From positions 3,782,001 to 3,846,000 of the forward strand of contig NZ_CP008953.1 in the NCBI RefSeq assembly GCF_000732925.1: 64,000 nucleotides of DNA, given 5' to 3'. A program made the translations under genes and the position numbers. Of this stretch, positions 17,327 through 24,648 are shown piece after piece. Under the pieces are notes generated by a model. That model saw only the letters and a list, made by a program, of their open reading frames with translations. It searched no databases and was not told where the DNA came from. This DNA comes from Amycolatopsis japonica (GTDB lineage Bacteria > Actinomycetota > Actinomycetes > Mycobacteriales > Pseudonocardiaceae). Numbering within the stretch: position 1 is the stretch's first letter; every line of letters begins with the position of its first letter.

Positions 17327-20050
17327 ATGCACCGAAGAACCGCGCGCGCCCTGAGCGTCGTGGCCGGTCTGCTGGCCGCCGCGACGACACTCGTTCCCGT
17401 CGCTCAAGCCGCTCCCGTACCGCTACCGACCCCGTGGACGGACCAGGTCTCGCCGTCGAACGCGCTGCCCGAGTACCCGCGCCCGCAGCTGGTGCGCTCG
17501 GAATGGCTCAACCTCAACGGAACCTGGGGTTTCACCGGTGCGCCGAACCTGAATTCGCCGCCGATCGGCAGGCCGTTGAGCGAAAACGTACTCGTGCCTT
17601 ACCCGATCGAGTCGATGCTTTCGGGGATCAAACGGCATGAGGACAACATGTTCTACCGGCGGACGTTCACCGTTCCGTCCACTTGGGACGGTCGCCGGGT
17701 GAAGCTCAACTTCGGCGCCGTCACCTGGGAGACCAAGGTGTGGGTCAACGGGACGTCGATCGGGAGCCACGCCGGTGGTTTCGACGCCTTCTCCTTCGAC
17801 ATCACCCCGGCGCTGAAGGCGGGGGAGAACGAGATCGTCGTCGGCGTCGCGTCGCCGGTCGACGGCAGCCGGTACCCGGTGGGGAAGCAGCGCAAGTCGC
17901 CCAGCGGCATCTTCTACACGGCGGCGTCGGGGATCTGGCAGACCGTCTGGCTGGAACCGGTCCGGGCCGAGCACATCACGCGGCTCGACACCACTCCCGA
18001 CGTCCCCGGCGGCGCGCTCGACCTCGTCGTCCAGGGCACTCCCGGGCAGCAAGCGACCGCCGAAGTGCTTTCAGGCGGCCAAGTGGTCGGCACCGCGACC
18101 GGTGCCGTCGGGTCTCATCTGCGGGTCCCGGTGCCGAACGCGCGGCTGTGGTCGCCCGACGACCCGTTCCTCTACGACCTGCGCGTGCGGCTGCCAGGTG
18201 GCGACGTCGTCACCGGATACTTCGGCATGCGTTCGCTGGGCAAGGCGATGGTCGGCGGCGTGATGCGGCCGCTGCTCAACGGCAAGTTCGTCTTCCAGCT
18301 GGGCACGCTCGACCAGGGCTACTGGCCGGACGGCATCTACACCGCGCCGACCGACGAGGCATTGCGGTTCGACCTCGAACGCCAGAAGGCCCTGGGCTTC
18401 AACATGGTCCGCAAGCACATCAAGGTCGAGCCGGCGCGATGGTTCTACCACGCCGACAAACTGGGGCTGATGGTCTGGCAGGACATGCCGTCGCTCGACT
18501 CGATCGACGAAGTCCCGAACGGGCACGCGAACTACGAATCCGAACTACGGCGGATGATCGAGCAGCACAAGGGCATCACCTCGATCGTGCAGTGGGTGCC
18601 GTTCAACGAAGGCTGGGGTGAGTACGACGCCGGTCGCATCGTGGATCTGGTGCGCTCGATCGACGACACCCGGCTGATCAACCACAACTCCGGGTCGAAC
18701 TGCTGTGTGTCCGATCCGGATCCGGGCAACGGCGACGTGATCGACGACCACGCGTACCAGGTCTCCACCGGCACGAGGCAACCCGACGCGCGAAGGATCG
18801 CGGTGCTGGGGGAGTACGGCGGCCTCGGGCGACGCGTCACCGGGCACGAATGGGAACCGGGCAAGGGCTTCGCGTACGGCGCGCTGTATCCGGACGAGAC
18901 GTCGCTGACGAACCGGTACGTCGAGATCACCAAACAGGTCGGGCGGTTCGTGCACGGACGGGGGCTTTCCGCGTCGGTCTACACCGAACCGTACGACGTC
19001 GAGAACGAGGTCAACGGCTTCTACACCTACGACCGCCGCGTGCTGAAGATGTCCGAAGCGCGGGTGCGCGAGATCAACCAGAAGGTGCTCGCCATCGCCA
19101 AGGGCACCGAGGTCGGCCGGGGCGAACTCCTGTCGCTTCGGGTCACGACGGCCGGGTACACGGATCGCTATCTGCGGCATCAGGACGACTTCGTCCGCAC
19201 GGATGTCCTCGGTGAAGGCAGCGCGGACCTCGGGAAGAAGGACGCGACGTTCTGGGCCCGGCAGGGACTGGCCGACGCGTCGTGCCTGTCGTTCGAGTCG
19301 CGGAACTACCCCGGGCACTTCCTGCGCCACGCGTCGTCGCGGATCCGCAAGGACGCGAACGACGGTTCGGCGCAGTTCGCCGGGGACGCGACGTTCTGCG
19401 CGAGGGAAGGCGCCGGGGGAACAGCACTGGAGTCGTTCAACCAGCCCGGTGCCTTCATCCGCCACTACGCCGCGACCGTCTATCTCGCGCGCAGCGGCGG
19501 GCCGAACCCGTGGGACACGCCGTCGAGCTTCGCCGCGGACACGACGTGGGCGGCGACGATCCCGCTCTGGCGAAGTGGTGCTGATCTGCCGCTGGACCAG
19601 GCGCGGTCGTTCAAGGTGACCACGCCCGGCTTCACGGACCGCTTCCTGCGGCATCGTGACGGCCTCGCGCGGACGGACGTGGTGAACGCGGGGAGCGCGG
19701 CTCTGCTGAAGGCGGACGCGACGTTCGTCGTGCGGCGCGGTCTCGCGGATCCGTCGTGCTACTCGCTGGAGGCGCGGAACTATCCGGGCAATTTCCTGCG
19801 GCACGCGGACTTCCGGGTGCGGCTGAACGGGAACGACAACACCGACCTGTTCCGGAAGGACGCGACGTTCTGCGCCCAGCCCGGGGCCGGCGGCGTGCGG
19901 CTGGCGTCGGTGAACGAACTGGGCACGAACATGCGGCACTACGCCGAGGAGGTCTACGTCGCCACCAGCGGCGGCGGCCACCCGTTCGACAACCCGGTCT
20001 CGTACGACCAGGACGTCACGTGGGCGGTCTCCGCGCCCTGGGCTCCGTAA
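17327..20050 (+). CDS. Secreted GH2 glycoside hydrolase with two C-terminal AbfB (CBM42) domains
   Basis: A 907-residue secreted enzyme. A signal peptide (about 1-31, ending PVAQAAPVP) precedes the GH2 sugar-binding domain (WLNLNGTWGFTGAP, then FYRRTFTVP), the immunoglobulin-like domain and the catalytic barrel. The likely acid/base is Glu428 in PFNEGWGEYD and the likely nucleophile Glu496 in VLGEYGGLG. Two AbfB repeats follow, starting near residues 600 and 757 (VTTAGYTDRYLRH and VTTPGFTDRFLRH); these bind arabinofuranose-type side chains in characterised proteins. With the YtfQ-type importer in the same operon, release of galactofuranose or arabinofuranose is the best guess. AGGGGAGATCGC precedes the start. 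Confidence 0.9.
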   Translation: MHRRTARALSVVAGLLAAATTLVPVAQAAPVPLPTPWTDQVSPSNALPEYPRPQLVRSEWLNLNGTWGFTGAPNLNSPPIGRPLSENVLVPYPIESMLSGIKRHEDNMFYRRTFTVPSTWDGRRVKLNFGAVTWETKVWVNGTSIGSHAGGFDAFSFDITPALKAGENEIVVGVASPVDGSRYPVGKQRKSPSGIFYTAASGIWQTVWLEPVRAEHITRLDTTPDVPGGALDLVVQGTPGQQATAEVLSGGQVVGTATGAVGSHLRVPVPNARLWSPDDPFLYDLRVRLPGGDVVTGYFGMRSLGKAMVGGVMRPLLNGKFVFQLGTLDQGYWPDGIYTAPTDEALRFDLERQKALGFNMVRKHIKVEPARWFYHADKLGLMVWQDMPSLDSIDEVPNGHANYESELRRMIEQHKGITSIVQWVPFNEGWGEYDAGRIVDLVRSIDDTRLINHNSGSNCCVSDPDPGNGDVIDDHAYQVSTGTRQPDARRIAVLGEYGGLGRRVTGHEWEPGKGFAYGALYPDETSLTNRYVEITKQVGRFVHGRGLSASVYTEPYDVENEVNGFYTYDRRVLKMSEARVREINQKVLAIAKGTEVGRGELLSLRVTTAGYTDRYLRHQDDFVRTDVLGEGSADLGKKDATFWARQGLADASCLSFESRNYPGHFLRHASSRIRKDANDGSAQFAGDATFCAREGAGGTALESFNQPGAFIRHYAATVYLARSGGPNPWDTPSSFAADTTWAATIPLWRSGADLPLDQARSFKVTTPGFTDRFLRHRDGLARTDVVNAGSAALLKADATFVVRRGLADPSCYSLEARNYPGNFLRHADFRVRLNGNDNTDLFRKDATFCAQPGAGGVRLASVNELGTNMRHYAEEVYVATSGGGHPFDNPVSYDQDVTWAVSAPWAP

Positions 20051-20109
20051 TGGATCTCGTGCGTGGCGCAGACGGTTAGCGCCACCGCGTCCTCTTTCGC
20101 TGGTCCGAA

Positions 20110-20164
20110 GTCCGTGAAGGCCTCCTTGAGGGACTCTGGGTCCCTCAAGGAGGCCTTCACGGAC
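20110..20164. terminator. Family C hairpin after the GH2 gene
   Basis: A perfect 25-bp stem (20110-20134 with 20140-20164) around a 5-base loop, arm core GTGAAGGCCTCCTTGAGGGA. It lies 60 bases after the GH2 stop and probably ends the operon, although it lacks a T-run. A degenerate relative follows at 20348-20400. Confidence 0.75.
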
Positions 20165-20197
20165 TGGACACATAGGCGCGGCGTGAGCGAAGGCGTG

Positions 20198-20292
20198 ACT
20201 CACGTGATCAGAGACGTGACTCGCGTGATTGGAGGCCGCACTCGGGGTGTTCCGCCTCTGATCACGCGAGTTCCGTCTTCGATCACGTGAGT
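20198..20292. repeat. Family B intergenic palindromic repeat (copy 2)
   Basis: Two 39-base arms (20198-20236 and 20254-20292) form an imperfect inverted repeat built from CTCACGTGATC and CTCGCGTGAT units. A GTACCTAC box, the complement of the box next to copies 1 and 3, follows at about 20312. Together with the hairpins on each side it fills the 385-base spacer between the GH2 gene and the LysR-like gene; no gene was seen in it. Confidence 0.75.
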
Positions 20293-20347
20293 GCGGTGCC
20301 ACCTTAAGTACCTACTGGACATTTGGCTGTGGCTGATCGCGGGTCGG

Positions 20348-20400
20348 GTCCGTGAAGGCCTCCTTGCCTACCTTGAGGGTAGTGAAGGGGGCCTTCATGT
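20348..20400. repeat. Degenerate family C hairpin
   Basis: GTGAAGGCCTCCTTGCCTACC pairs imperfectly with GGTAGTGAAGGGGGCCTTCA. It shares the GTGAAGGCCTCCTTG arm with the perfect hairpin at 20110-20164 and ends 35 bases before the LysR-like start, so it would lie in that gene's leader. Confidence 0.6.
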
Positions 20401-20435
20401 ACTTCAGGTGCCCAACCCTCGGTAACCTTGCCTCC

Positions 20436-21188
20436 ATGACCGGCCCGGACACCCCCGCCTCCTTCAAGCTCGCGTACGTCCCCGGCGTGACGCCCTCGAA
20501 GTGGGTCCGGATCTGGGACGAGCGGTCACCCGACGTCCCGCTCGAGCTCGTCCAGACGACGGCCGCCGAGGCGGTCGGGCTCGTCCGGGAGCGTGAGGTG
20601 GATGCCGTCCTGCTGCGGCTCCCGATCGACCGTGAGGGCCTGCACGCGATCCCGCTCTACACCGAGACGACGGTCGTAGTGGTCCCGAAAGACCACCTGG
20701 TCGCCGCCGCGGACGAGGTCTCCGTGGACGACATCGCCGACGAAATCGTGCTGCACCCGCTCGACGACACGCTGGACTGGAACACGCCGCCGGGGAAGCC
20801 CGCGCTGGAGCGGCCGGCCACCACCGCGGACGCCATCGAGCTGGTCGCCGCCGGGGTCGGGCTCCTGATCGTCCCGCAGTCGCTCGCGCGGCTGCACCAT
20901 CGGCGTGACCTGACCTACCGTCCGATCTCCGGCACTCCGGAATCCGGGGTCGCGCTGTCCTGGCCGGACGACGAGACCACCGACCTGATGGAGCAGTTCA
21001 TCGGGATCGTCCGCGGCCGGACGGTCAACAGCACGCGCGGTCGGCAGCAGGCCCAGGAAAAGCAAGCGCCGGCGAAGAAGGCCCCGGTCAAGGGCAACCG
21101 TCCCCAGGCCGGCGGCCGGAAGCCGCAGTCGGGGAATCGCCGCGCTCCCCAGGGCGGGAAACGCGGCAAGCCCCGTCGTCGCGGCTAG
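20436..21188 (+). CDS. Stand-alone LysR-type substrate-binding domain with basic tail
   Basis: A 250-residue protein that begins straight in a LysR effector fold (FKLAYVPGVTPSKWVRIW, then VDAVLLRLPIDREGL and VAAGVGLLIVPQSLAR) and has no helix-turn-helix in front. After about residue 195 it ends in a Lys/Arg/Gly/Gln-rich tail (KKAPVKGNRPQAGGRKPQSG and RRG at the end) that could bind nucleic acid. ATG 20436 was chosen since the upstream frame runs through a palindrome. It faces the DUF5997 gene across a pair of family A palindromes. I recall these two genes being neighbours in other actinobacteria. Confidence 0.82.
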   Translation: MTGPDTPASFKLAYVPGVTPSKWVRIWDERSPDVPLELVQTTAAEAVGLVREREVDAVLLRLPIDREGLHAIPLYTETTVVVVPKDHLVAAADEVSVDDIADEIVLHPLDDTLDWNTPPGKPALERPATTADAIELVAAGVGLLIVPQSLARLHHRRDLTYRPISGTPESGVALSWPDDETTDLMEQFIGIVRGRTVNSTRGRQQAQEKQAPAKKAPVKGNRPQAGGRKPQSGNRRAPQGGKRGKPRRRG

Positions 21189-21216
21189 CCTCCGCCCGCG
21201 CCGGGTCACGGAGGGT

Positions 21217-21269
21217 GTCGCGAAAGCCACTTTCGGGACATCAGACGTCGCGAAAGTGGCTTTCGCGAC
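21217..21269. repeat. Family A nested palindrome (copy 1)
   Basis: GTCGCGAAAGCCACTTTCGGG (left, 21217-21239) and GTCGCGAAAGTGGCTTTCGCG (right, 21247-21269) are inverted copies of one another. Each 23-base unit is itself a small hairpin with a CCA or TGG loop. It starts 29 bases after the LysR-like stop, between convergent genes. Confidence 0.8.
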
Positions 21270-21305
21270 GCGATCGCCGAACTAGCGGGGCCGACCGAAG
21301 AAGGG

Positions 21306-21358
21306 GTTGCGAAAGCCACTTTCGCAACCTTCAACGTTGCGAAAGTGGCTTTCGCAAC
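21306..21358. repeat. Family A nested palindrome (copy 2)
   Basis: GTTGCGAAAG-CCA-CTTTCGCAAC (21306-21328) and its exact complement with a TGG loop (21336-21358), spaced by 7 bases. It directly follows copy 1 and ends 33 bases before the DUF5997 stop; probably a bidirectional terminator. Confidence 0.82.
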
Positions 21359-21390
21359 CCCTGCCGGCTCGGCAAACCCCGTCGTCGCGG

Positions 21391-21768
21391 CTAGCTTTCG
21401 GTGCGGGCGGCCTTGAGCCGCGCCTCCTCCTTGCGGACCTCGGCCTGGGTCTCGCGCTCCCGCTGCAGCCAGTCGGGGTTTTCGGACTTGACCGCGTCGA
21501 TCTCCTCGGTGGTGAGGGCGCCGGTGATCCCGCCGCGCGCCAGACCGCTGATCGAGACGCCCAGTTTCGCCGCGATGACCGGGCGCGGATGCGGACCGTT
21601 GCGGCGCAGGTCCCGCAGCCACTCGGGCGGCTCGGTCTGCAGTGCGTTCAGCTCGTCGCGGGAGACGACACCCTCCTGGAACTCCGCCGGGGTTGCCTCC
21701 AGGTACACACCCAGCTTCTTCGCCGCTGTCGCGGGCTTCATCGTTTGAGGGGTTTTCTGCGACGTCAT
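21391..21768 (-). CDS. DUF5997 family protein
   Basis: A 125-residue protein recognised as DUF5997 from MKPATAAKKLGVYLEATP, then VVSRDELNALQTEPPEWLRD and ARGGITGALTTEEID. The two similar halves (a VSRDELNAL helix and a LTTEEIDAV helix, each ending in a Trp-Leu) look like a duplicated helical unit; the segment PVIAAKLGVSISGLAR resembles a helix-turn-helix. Function is unknown. It converges with the LysR effector-domain gene, a pairing that suggests a common role. The start is ATG 21768; the frame is open 13 codons further. Confidence 0.82.
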   Translation of the reverse strand: MTSQKTPQTMKPATAAKKLGVYLEATPAEFQEGVVSRDELNALQTEPPEWLRDLRRNGPHPRPVIAAKLGVSISGLARGGITGALTTEEIDAVKSENPDWLQRERETQAEVRKEEARLKAARTES

Positions 21769-21816
21769 TGCTTCAGGGTAACGAGCGGCCCGGACACCAC
21801 CGATCACACCCGGTGA

Positions 21817-22086
21817 TCAGCCCTCGGCCTGGTCTTCCAGAAGGTTCGGCAGTGGGCGCCCCGGCTCGCGGACGCCGGACGGGTCACCGCCGCCGGTGAT
21901 CCAGACGGTCACCACGCTCCACCGCGGCAGTCGTGTCCCGGCGGCGGGCACCTGCGCGACGACGAGGCCGTTCAGGAGGGGATGCGGGCTGTCCGGATCG
22001 GGGCCCTGCAGCGACAGTCCCGCGTCGTGCCCGGACAGCCAGGCGTCGAGCGCCTGCTTTCCCACGAAGTCCGGCACCACGGCCAC
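21817..22086 (-). CDS. Small PASTA-like domain protein
   Basis: An 89-residue protein with one PASTA-like unit: VPDFVGKQALDAWLSGHDAG, then VVAQVPAAGTRLPRWSVVTV. PASTA domains usually bind peptidoglycan or beta-lactams on the outside of the cell, but no signal peptide or membrane helix is visible here, so a cytoplasmic role or a partner-delivered location is possible. It starts with GTG 22086 after GAGGAACC and lies 27 bases downstream of the DUF1648/DUF5808 gene on the same strand, probably in one operon with it. Confidence 0.75.
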   Translation of the reverse strand: MAVVPDFVGKQALDAWLSGHDAGLSLQGPDPDSPHPLLNGLVVAQVPAAGTRLPRWSVVTVWITGGGDPSGVREPGRPLPNLLEDQAEG

Positions 22087-22113
22087 GGTTCCTCACCCAC
22101 GGCCAGAGTACCG

Positions 22114-23130
22114 TCAGCCGCCCTTTGCCGGGAGGGTCACGACGCCGAATCCGGTGAGCACCGCGGCCACGGCGACCGCGGCGAGGACGACCCACGCGAT
22201 CGGATGCCCGAGGTTGAGCGTCCAGTAGGTCCCGACCCGCCGGTGCACCAGCAGCGCCGGATCGTTCCGGTTCAGGTAGACCATCCCGGCCGCGTACCAG
22301 TGGCGGTCGTCGTCGCGTTGTTCGTAGCGGGTCTCCGGTTCGTCGCCGGCGCGCGGCAACCGGTGCCCGGCGTCGCCCGCCCGCACGGTGAAACCGATCC
22401 ACGCGATGAACGCGGCGGCGAGGGGAAGGTACGCCACGATCGTCACCGGCACCGTCGTATCGACGACACCCCACAGCTGAAGCGAGACGACGAGCAGGGT
22501 CGCGTTGACGCAGCCCGCCGAGATCAGCAGGAGTGCGAGCACGCCGTGCAGATACTCCCGGTACCGCGACGCCGACACCGACGGCTGCGCGGCGTCGATC
22601 TCCGGCCTGGCCCGTGAGATCGCGACGGTCATGAGCGAGGTCAGCACGATGACCAGGATCTGCGCGAAGACCGTCGAGAAGTCCGTCGCCCCGGTGAACC
22701 ATCCGCCGGCCACGGTGGCGACGGCGAGCACGACGGCGGGCGTCAGAAGGAGCCACTGTGGACGGACCGGATCCGAGCGCAGCGAGGTGTCGGTGGTGAC
22801 CGCCTGCCGCGTGCCGGAATACCAGCCTTCCTCGCGTTTCGCGGCAGCGATCGAGCGGTGGGCCAGGCAGCCGAGCAGGGAGTAGATGCCGGCGAGAACG
22901 AGCAGGACGACCTCGGGCGTGAGCCAATCGAAGAGGAGCACGACGCAGGCCACGATCGCTCCCGCGCCGATACCCCGGTTGTAGCGGCGCCGGGCGAGGA
23001 GGACGACGGCCTCGCCGGAACGCCGGGCCGGGATCCGGACGCCGAAGGGGAGTGTCGGCCGGGCGAGCGCGGGCGCGGAGGCGAAGGCCGCCGCGGTGAA
23101 CGCGATCAAGGCCAAGTACAGCCAGGTCAT
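22114..23130 (-). CDS. DUF1648/DUF5808-type membrane protein
   Basis: A 338-residue protein with about eight membrane helices. The middle holds a DUF1648-like segment (TTVPVTIVAYLPLAAAFIAW), and the end has the DUF5808 pattern MVYLNRNDPALLVHRRVG with GTYWTLNLGHPIAW. Such proteins commonly sit next to a YtrA-type GntR regulator in Firmicutes and actinobacteria and may take part in cell-envelope stress response. The start overlaps the GntR stop by 4 bases (ATGA), so translation is coupled and the pair is autoregulated as a unit. Confidence 0.82.
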   Translation of the reverse strand: MTWLYLALIAFTAAAFASAPALARPTLPFGVRIPARRSGEAVVLLARRRYNRGIGAGAIVACVVLLFDWLTPEVVLLVLAGIYSLLGCLAHRSIAAAKREEGWYSGTRQAVTTDTSLRSDPVRPQWLLLTPAVVLAVATVAGGWFTGATDFSTVFAQILVIVLTSLMTVAISRARPEIDAAQPSVSASRYREYLHGVLALLLISAGCVNATLLVVSLQLWGVVDTTVPVTIVAYLPLAAAFIAWIGFTVRAGDAGHRLPRAGDEPETRYEQRDDDRHWYAAGMVYLNRNDPALLVHRRVGTYWTLNLGHPIAWVVLAAVAVAAVLTGFGVVTLPAKGG

Positions 23131-23522
23131 CGCCGCGCGCTCACCGCGAAGGAGTCCAACACCGTTTCGCAGCGGCTTGTCACTTCGCGCGGGCCCACGC
23201 CGAGAGCGACGGCCTCGGCGAGCAGGGTGCGCAGGCGCTCCTGCCACTCGTCCGCGTAGCCGTCCTCCGCCGGACCGGAGGTCGCGTCCCGCCGGACGAC
23301 CGCGCCGGTCTTGCGGTTGATGCGGATGAACCCCTGCGTCCGCAGCAGGTCGTAGGCCTTGTTGACGGTGTGGAAGTTGATCGCCAGGTCGGCGCCGAGC
23401 TGACGGGTGGAGGGCAGGGCGCTGCCCTCGGCGAGCGTGCCGTCGGCGACGGCTTCGACGATCCGATCGCGGATCTGCTGGTAGATCGGGACCTCGCTGT
23501 CGAGGTCGAGAGTCAGCAACAC
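23127..23522 (-). CDS. YtrA-type GntR-family regulator
   Basis: A 131-residue repressor with the short YtrA architecture: EVPIYQQIRDRIVEAVADG, the winged helix ALPSTRQLGADLAINFHTV and a tail too short for a ligand domain. Start is GTG 23522; no convincing ribosome site precedes it, so it may be leaderless. It is the first gene of an operon with the DUF1648/DUF5808 membrane protein. A near-perfect palindrome (23545-23560) lies 22 bases upstream, in the divergent spacer, and is the likely binding site. Confidence 0.88.
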   Translation of the reverse strand: MLLTLDLDSEVPIYQQIRDRIVEAVADGTLAEGSALPSTRQLGADLAINFHTVNKAYDLLRTQGFIRINRKTGAVVRRDATSGPAEDGYADEWQERLRTLLAEAVALGVGPREVTSRCETVLDSFAVSARR

Positions 23523-23544
23523 CCGGTCAGGATATCTGCTATAC

Positions 23545-23560
23545 AGTTGCTATAACAACT
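23545..23560. promoter_or_regulatory. Likely GntR operator
   Basis: AGTTGCTATAACAACT, a 16-base palindrome with one mismatched inner pair, between the divergent GntR gene and the hypothetical gene at 23592. AT-rich surroundings suggest it overlaps a promoter for one or both genes. Confidence 0.7.
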
Positions 23561-23591
23561 ACATCAGCTGGCTATGCAGGGGAAGGTGGTC

Positions 23592-23945
23592 ATGATGGCG
23601 ACGATCGACATCGCCGATGGCGGAGTGCGGGTGAGGTTCTCGTCCTGGGAGCGACTGGCCGTATGGCGTGACGAAGTGGTCGTGCCGTCGTCGGCGATCA
23701 AGGCCGTCGAGCTCGTCGAAGAGCCCGTGCGACGGACGCGCGGGGGACGGGCCGGGGTGCTGATCAGCGGAGTGCTGAAGGTGGGTTACTGGGGGCTGGG
23801 GACGGGGACGCGCCAGCTGGTGTCGGCTCGCCGGGGTGTGCCGGGGCTGCGGATCGAGATCGATCGCGCGGTCGCCGGGCTCCCCTTCGACGAGGTGCTC
23901 GTCAGCGCGCCGAACGCGGCGGATCTCGTCGGCGTGCTCGTCTAG
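23592..23945 (+). CDS. Hypothetical protein, 117 residues
   Basis: I do not recognise this family. The protein begins MMATIDIADGGVRVRFSSW and is rich in short beta-strand-like stretches (VRVRFSSWERLAV, RIEIDRAVAGLPF, VLVSAPNAADLVGVLV), reminiscent of a bacterial PH-like domain, but that is only an impression. ATG 23592 follows AGGGGAAGG closely; an ATG at 23574 is possible. It diverges from the GntR operon and shares its palindromic site, so it may be under the same control. Its TAG stop overlaps the stop of the next, convergent gene. Confidence 0.7.
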   Translation: MMATIDIADGGVRVRFSSWERLAVWRDEVVVPSSAIKAVELVEEPVRRTRGGRAGVLISGVLKVGYWGLGTGTRQLVSARRGVPGLRIEIDRAVAGLPFDEVLVSAPNAADLVGVLV

Positions 23946-24436
23946 AGGTAGTCGAAGAACCGGTCCCACCAGGAAGGTGGCCTATCCGGCGGATAAAGCG
24001 CGTCGAATCCGCTGATCCCGGTGTACTTGGTCCACAGCGGGTGTTCGGAGACGGGCAGGTAGCCGAGCGCTTCCAGCTCGTCTTCGACCTGTCTTCGCAC
24101 CTGTGCCGGGAAGAACTCGCGTTCCTCGTCTTCGTCGTAGCTGCCCGGATTTCCCAGTGTCACCGCGACGAGACCGCCGAAGTTGCTGACTGTCACGGTC
24201 ACCTGGTCCAGTGCGGCGGTCGCGTCCGCCGGGATCACGATCCGGCCGAGGTGGCTGGCGTCCTGGATATGGCGGTCGACTTCGCAGGAACAGTCGAACA
24301 GGCGCTCCAACCGTTCGGCCAGCCGCTCGAACCGGGCCCGTGCGGCCGGTCCGTCGAAGTCGTGCGGCACCTCCCAGTGGCCGGGTTCGTCCAGCTCTCG
24401 CAGTAGTGCCCAGGTCTGCTGTTCGTCGAGGGGCAT
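23942..24436 (-). CDS. Hypothetical acidic protein, 164 residues
   Basis: An acidic, soluble protein with no signal peptide and no motif I can name. It has a Gly-rich beta segment (VTVSNFGGLVAVTLGNPG), a charged helix (EDEEREFFPAQVRRQVEDEL) and the aromatic ending PPDRPPSWWDRFFDYL. The size and style resemble immunity or SMI1-like proteins, but no toxin gene is next to it, so no function is proposed. It ends in a 4-base stop overlap with the convergent upstream gene. Confidence 0.7.
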   Translation of the reverse strand: MPLDEQQTWALLRELDEPGHWEVPHDFDGPAARARFERLAERLERLFDCSCEVDRHIQDASHLGRIVIPADATAALDQVTVTVSNFGGLVAVTLGNPGSYDEDEEREFFPAQVRRQVEDELEALGYLPVSEHPLWTKYTGISGFDALYPPDRPPSWWDRFFDYL

Positions 24437-24648
24437 CGTCGCCTCCCGGCCTCGGGTGGTCTAGTCCACTTACCGGACTGACCTTAGCCCAGCCACGTCC
24501 CGCGCGGACAATGGTGGGACGAATTCGGGTCGAAAATTTTCGTGGGGTAGCGCCAGCACCACCCCGGATTCGGGAGCCTGCACTGCTGATCTTCGCCTCC
24601 GCATCGGCCAATGTTGTCAGTGTCGATTTCGTCGGAGAGGGAGTGCGA

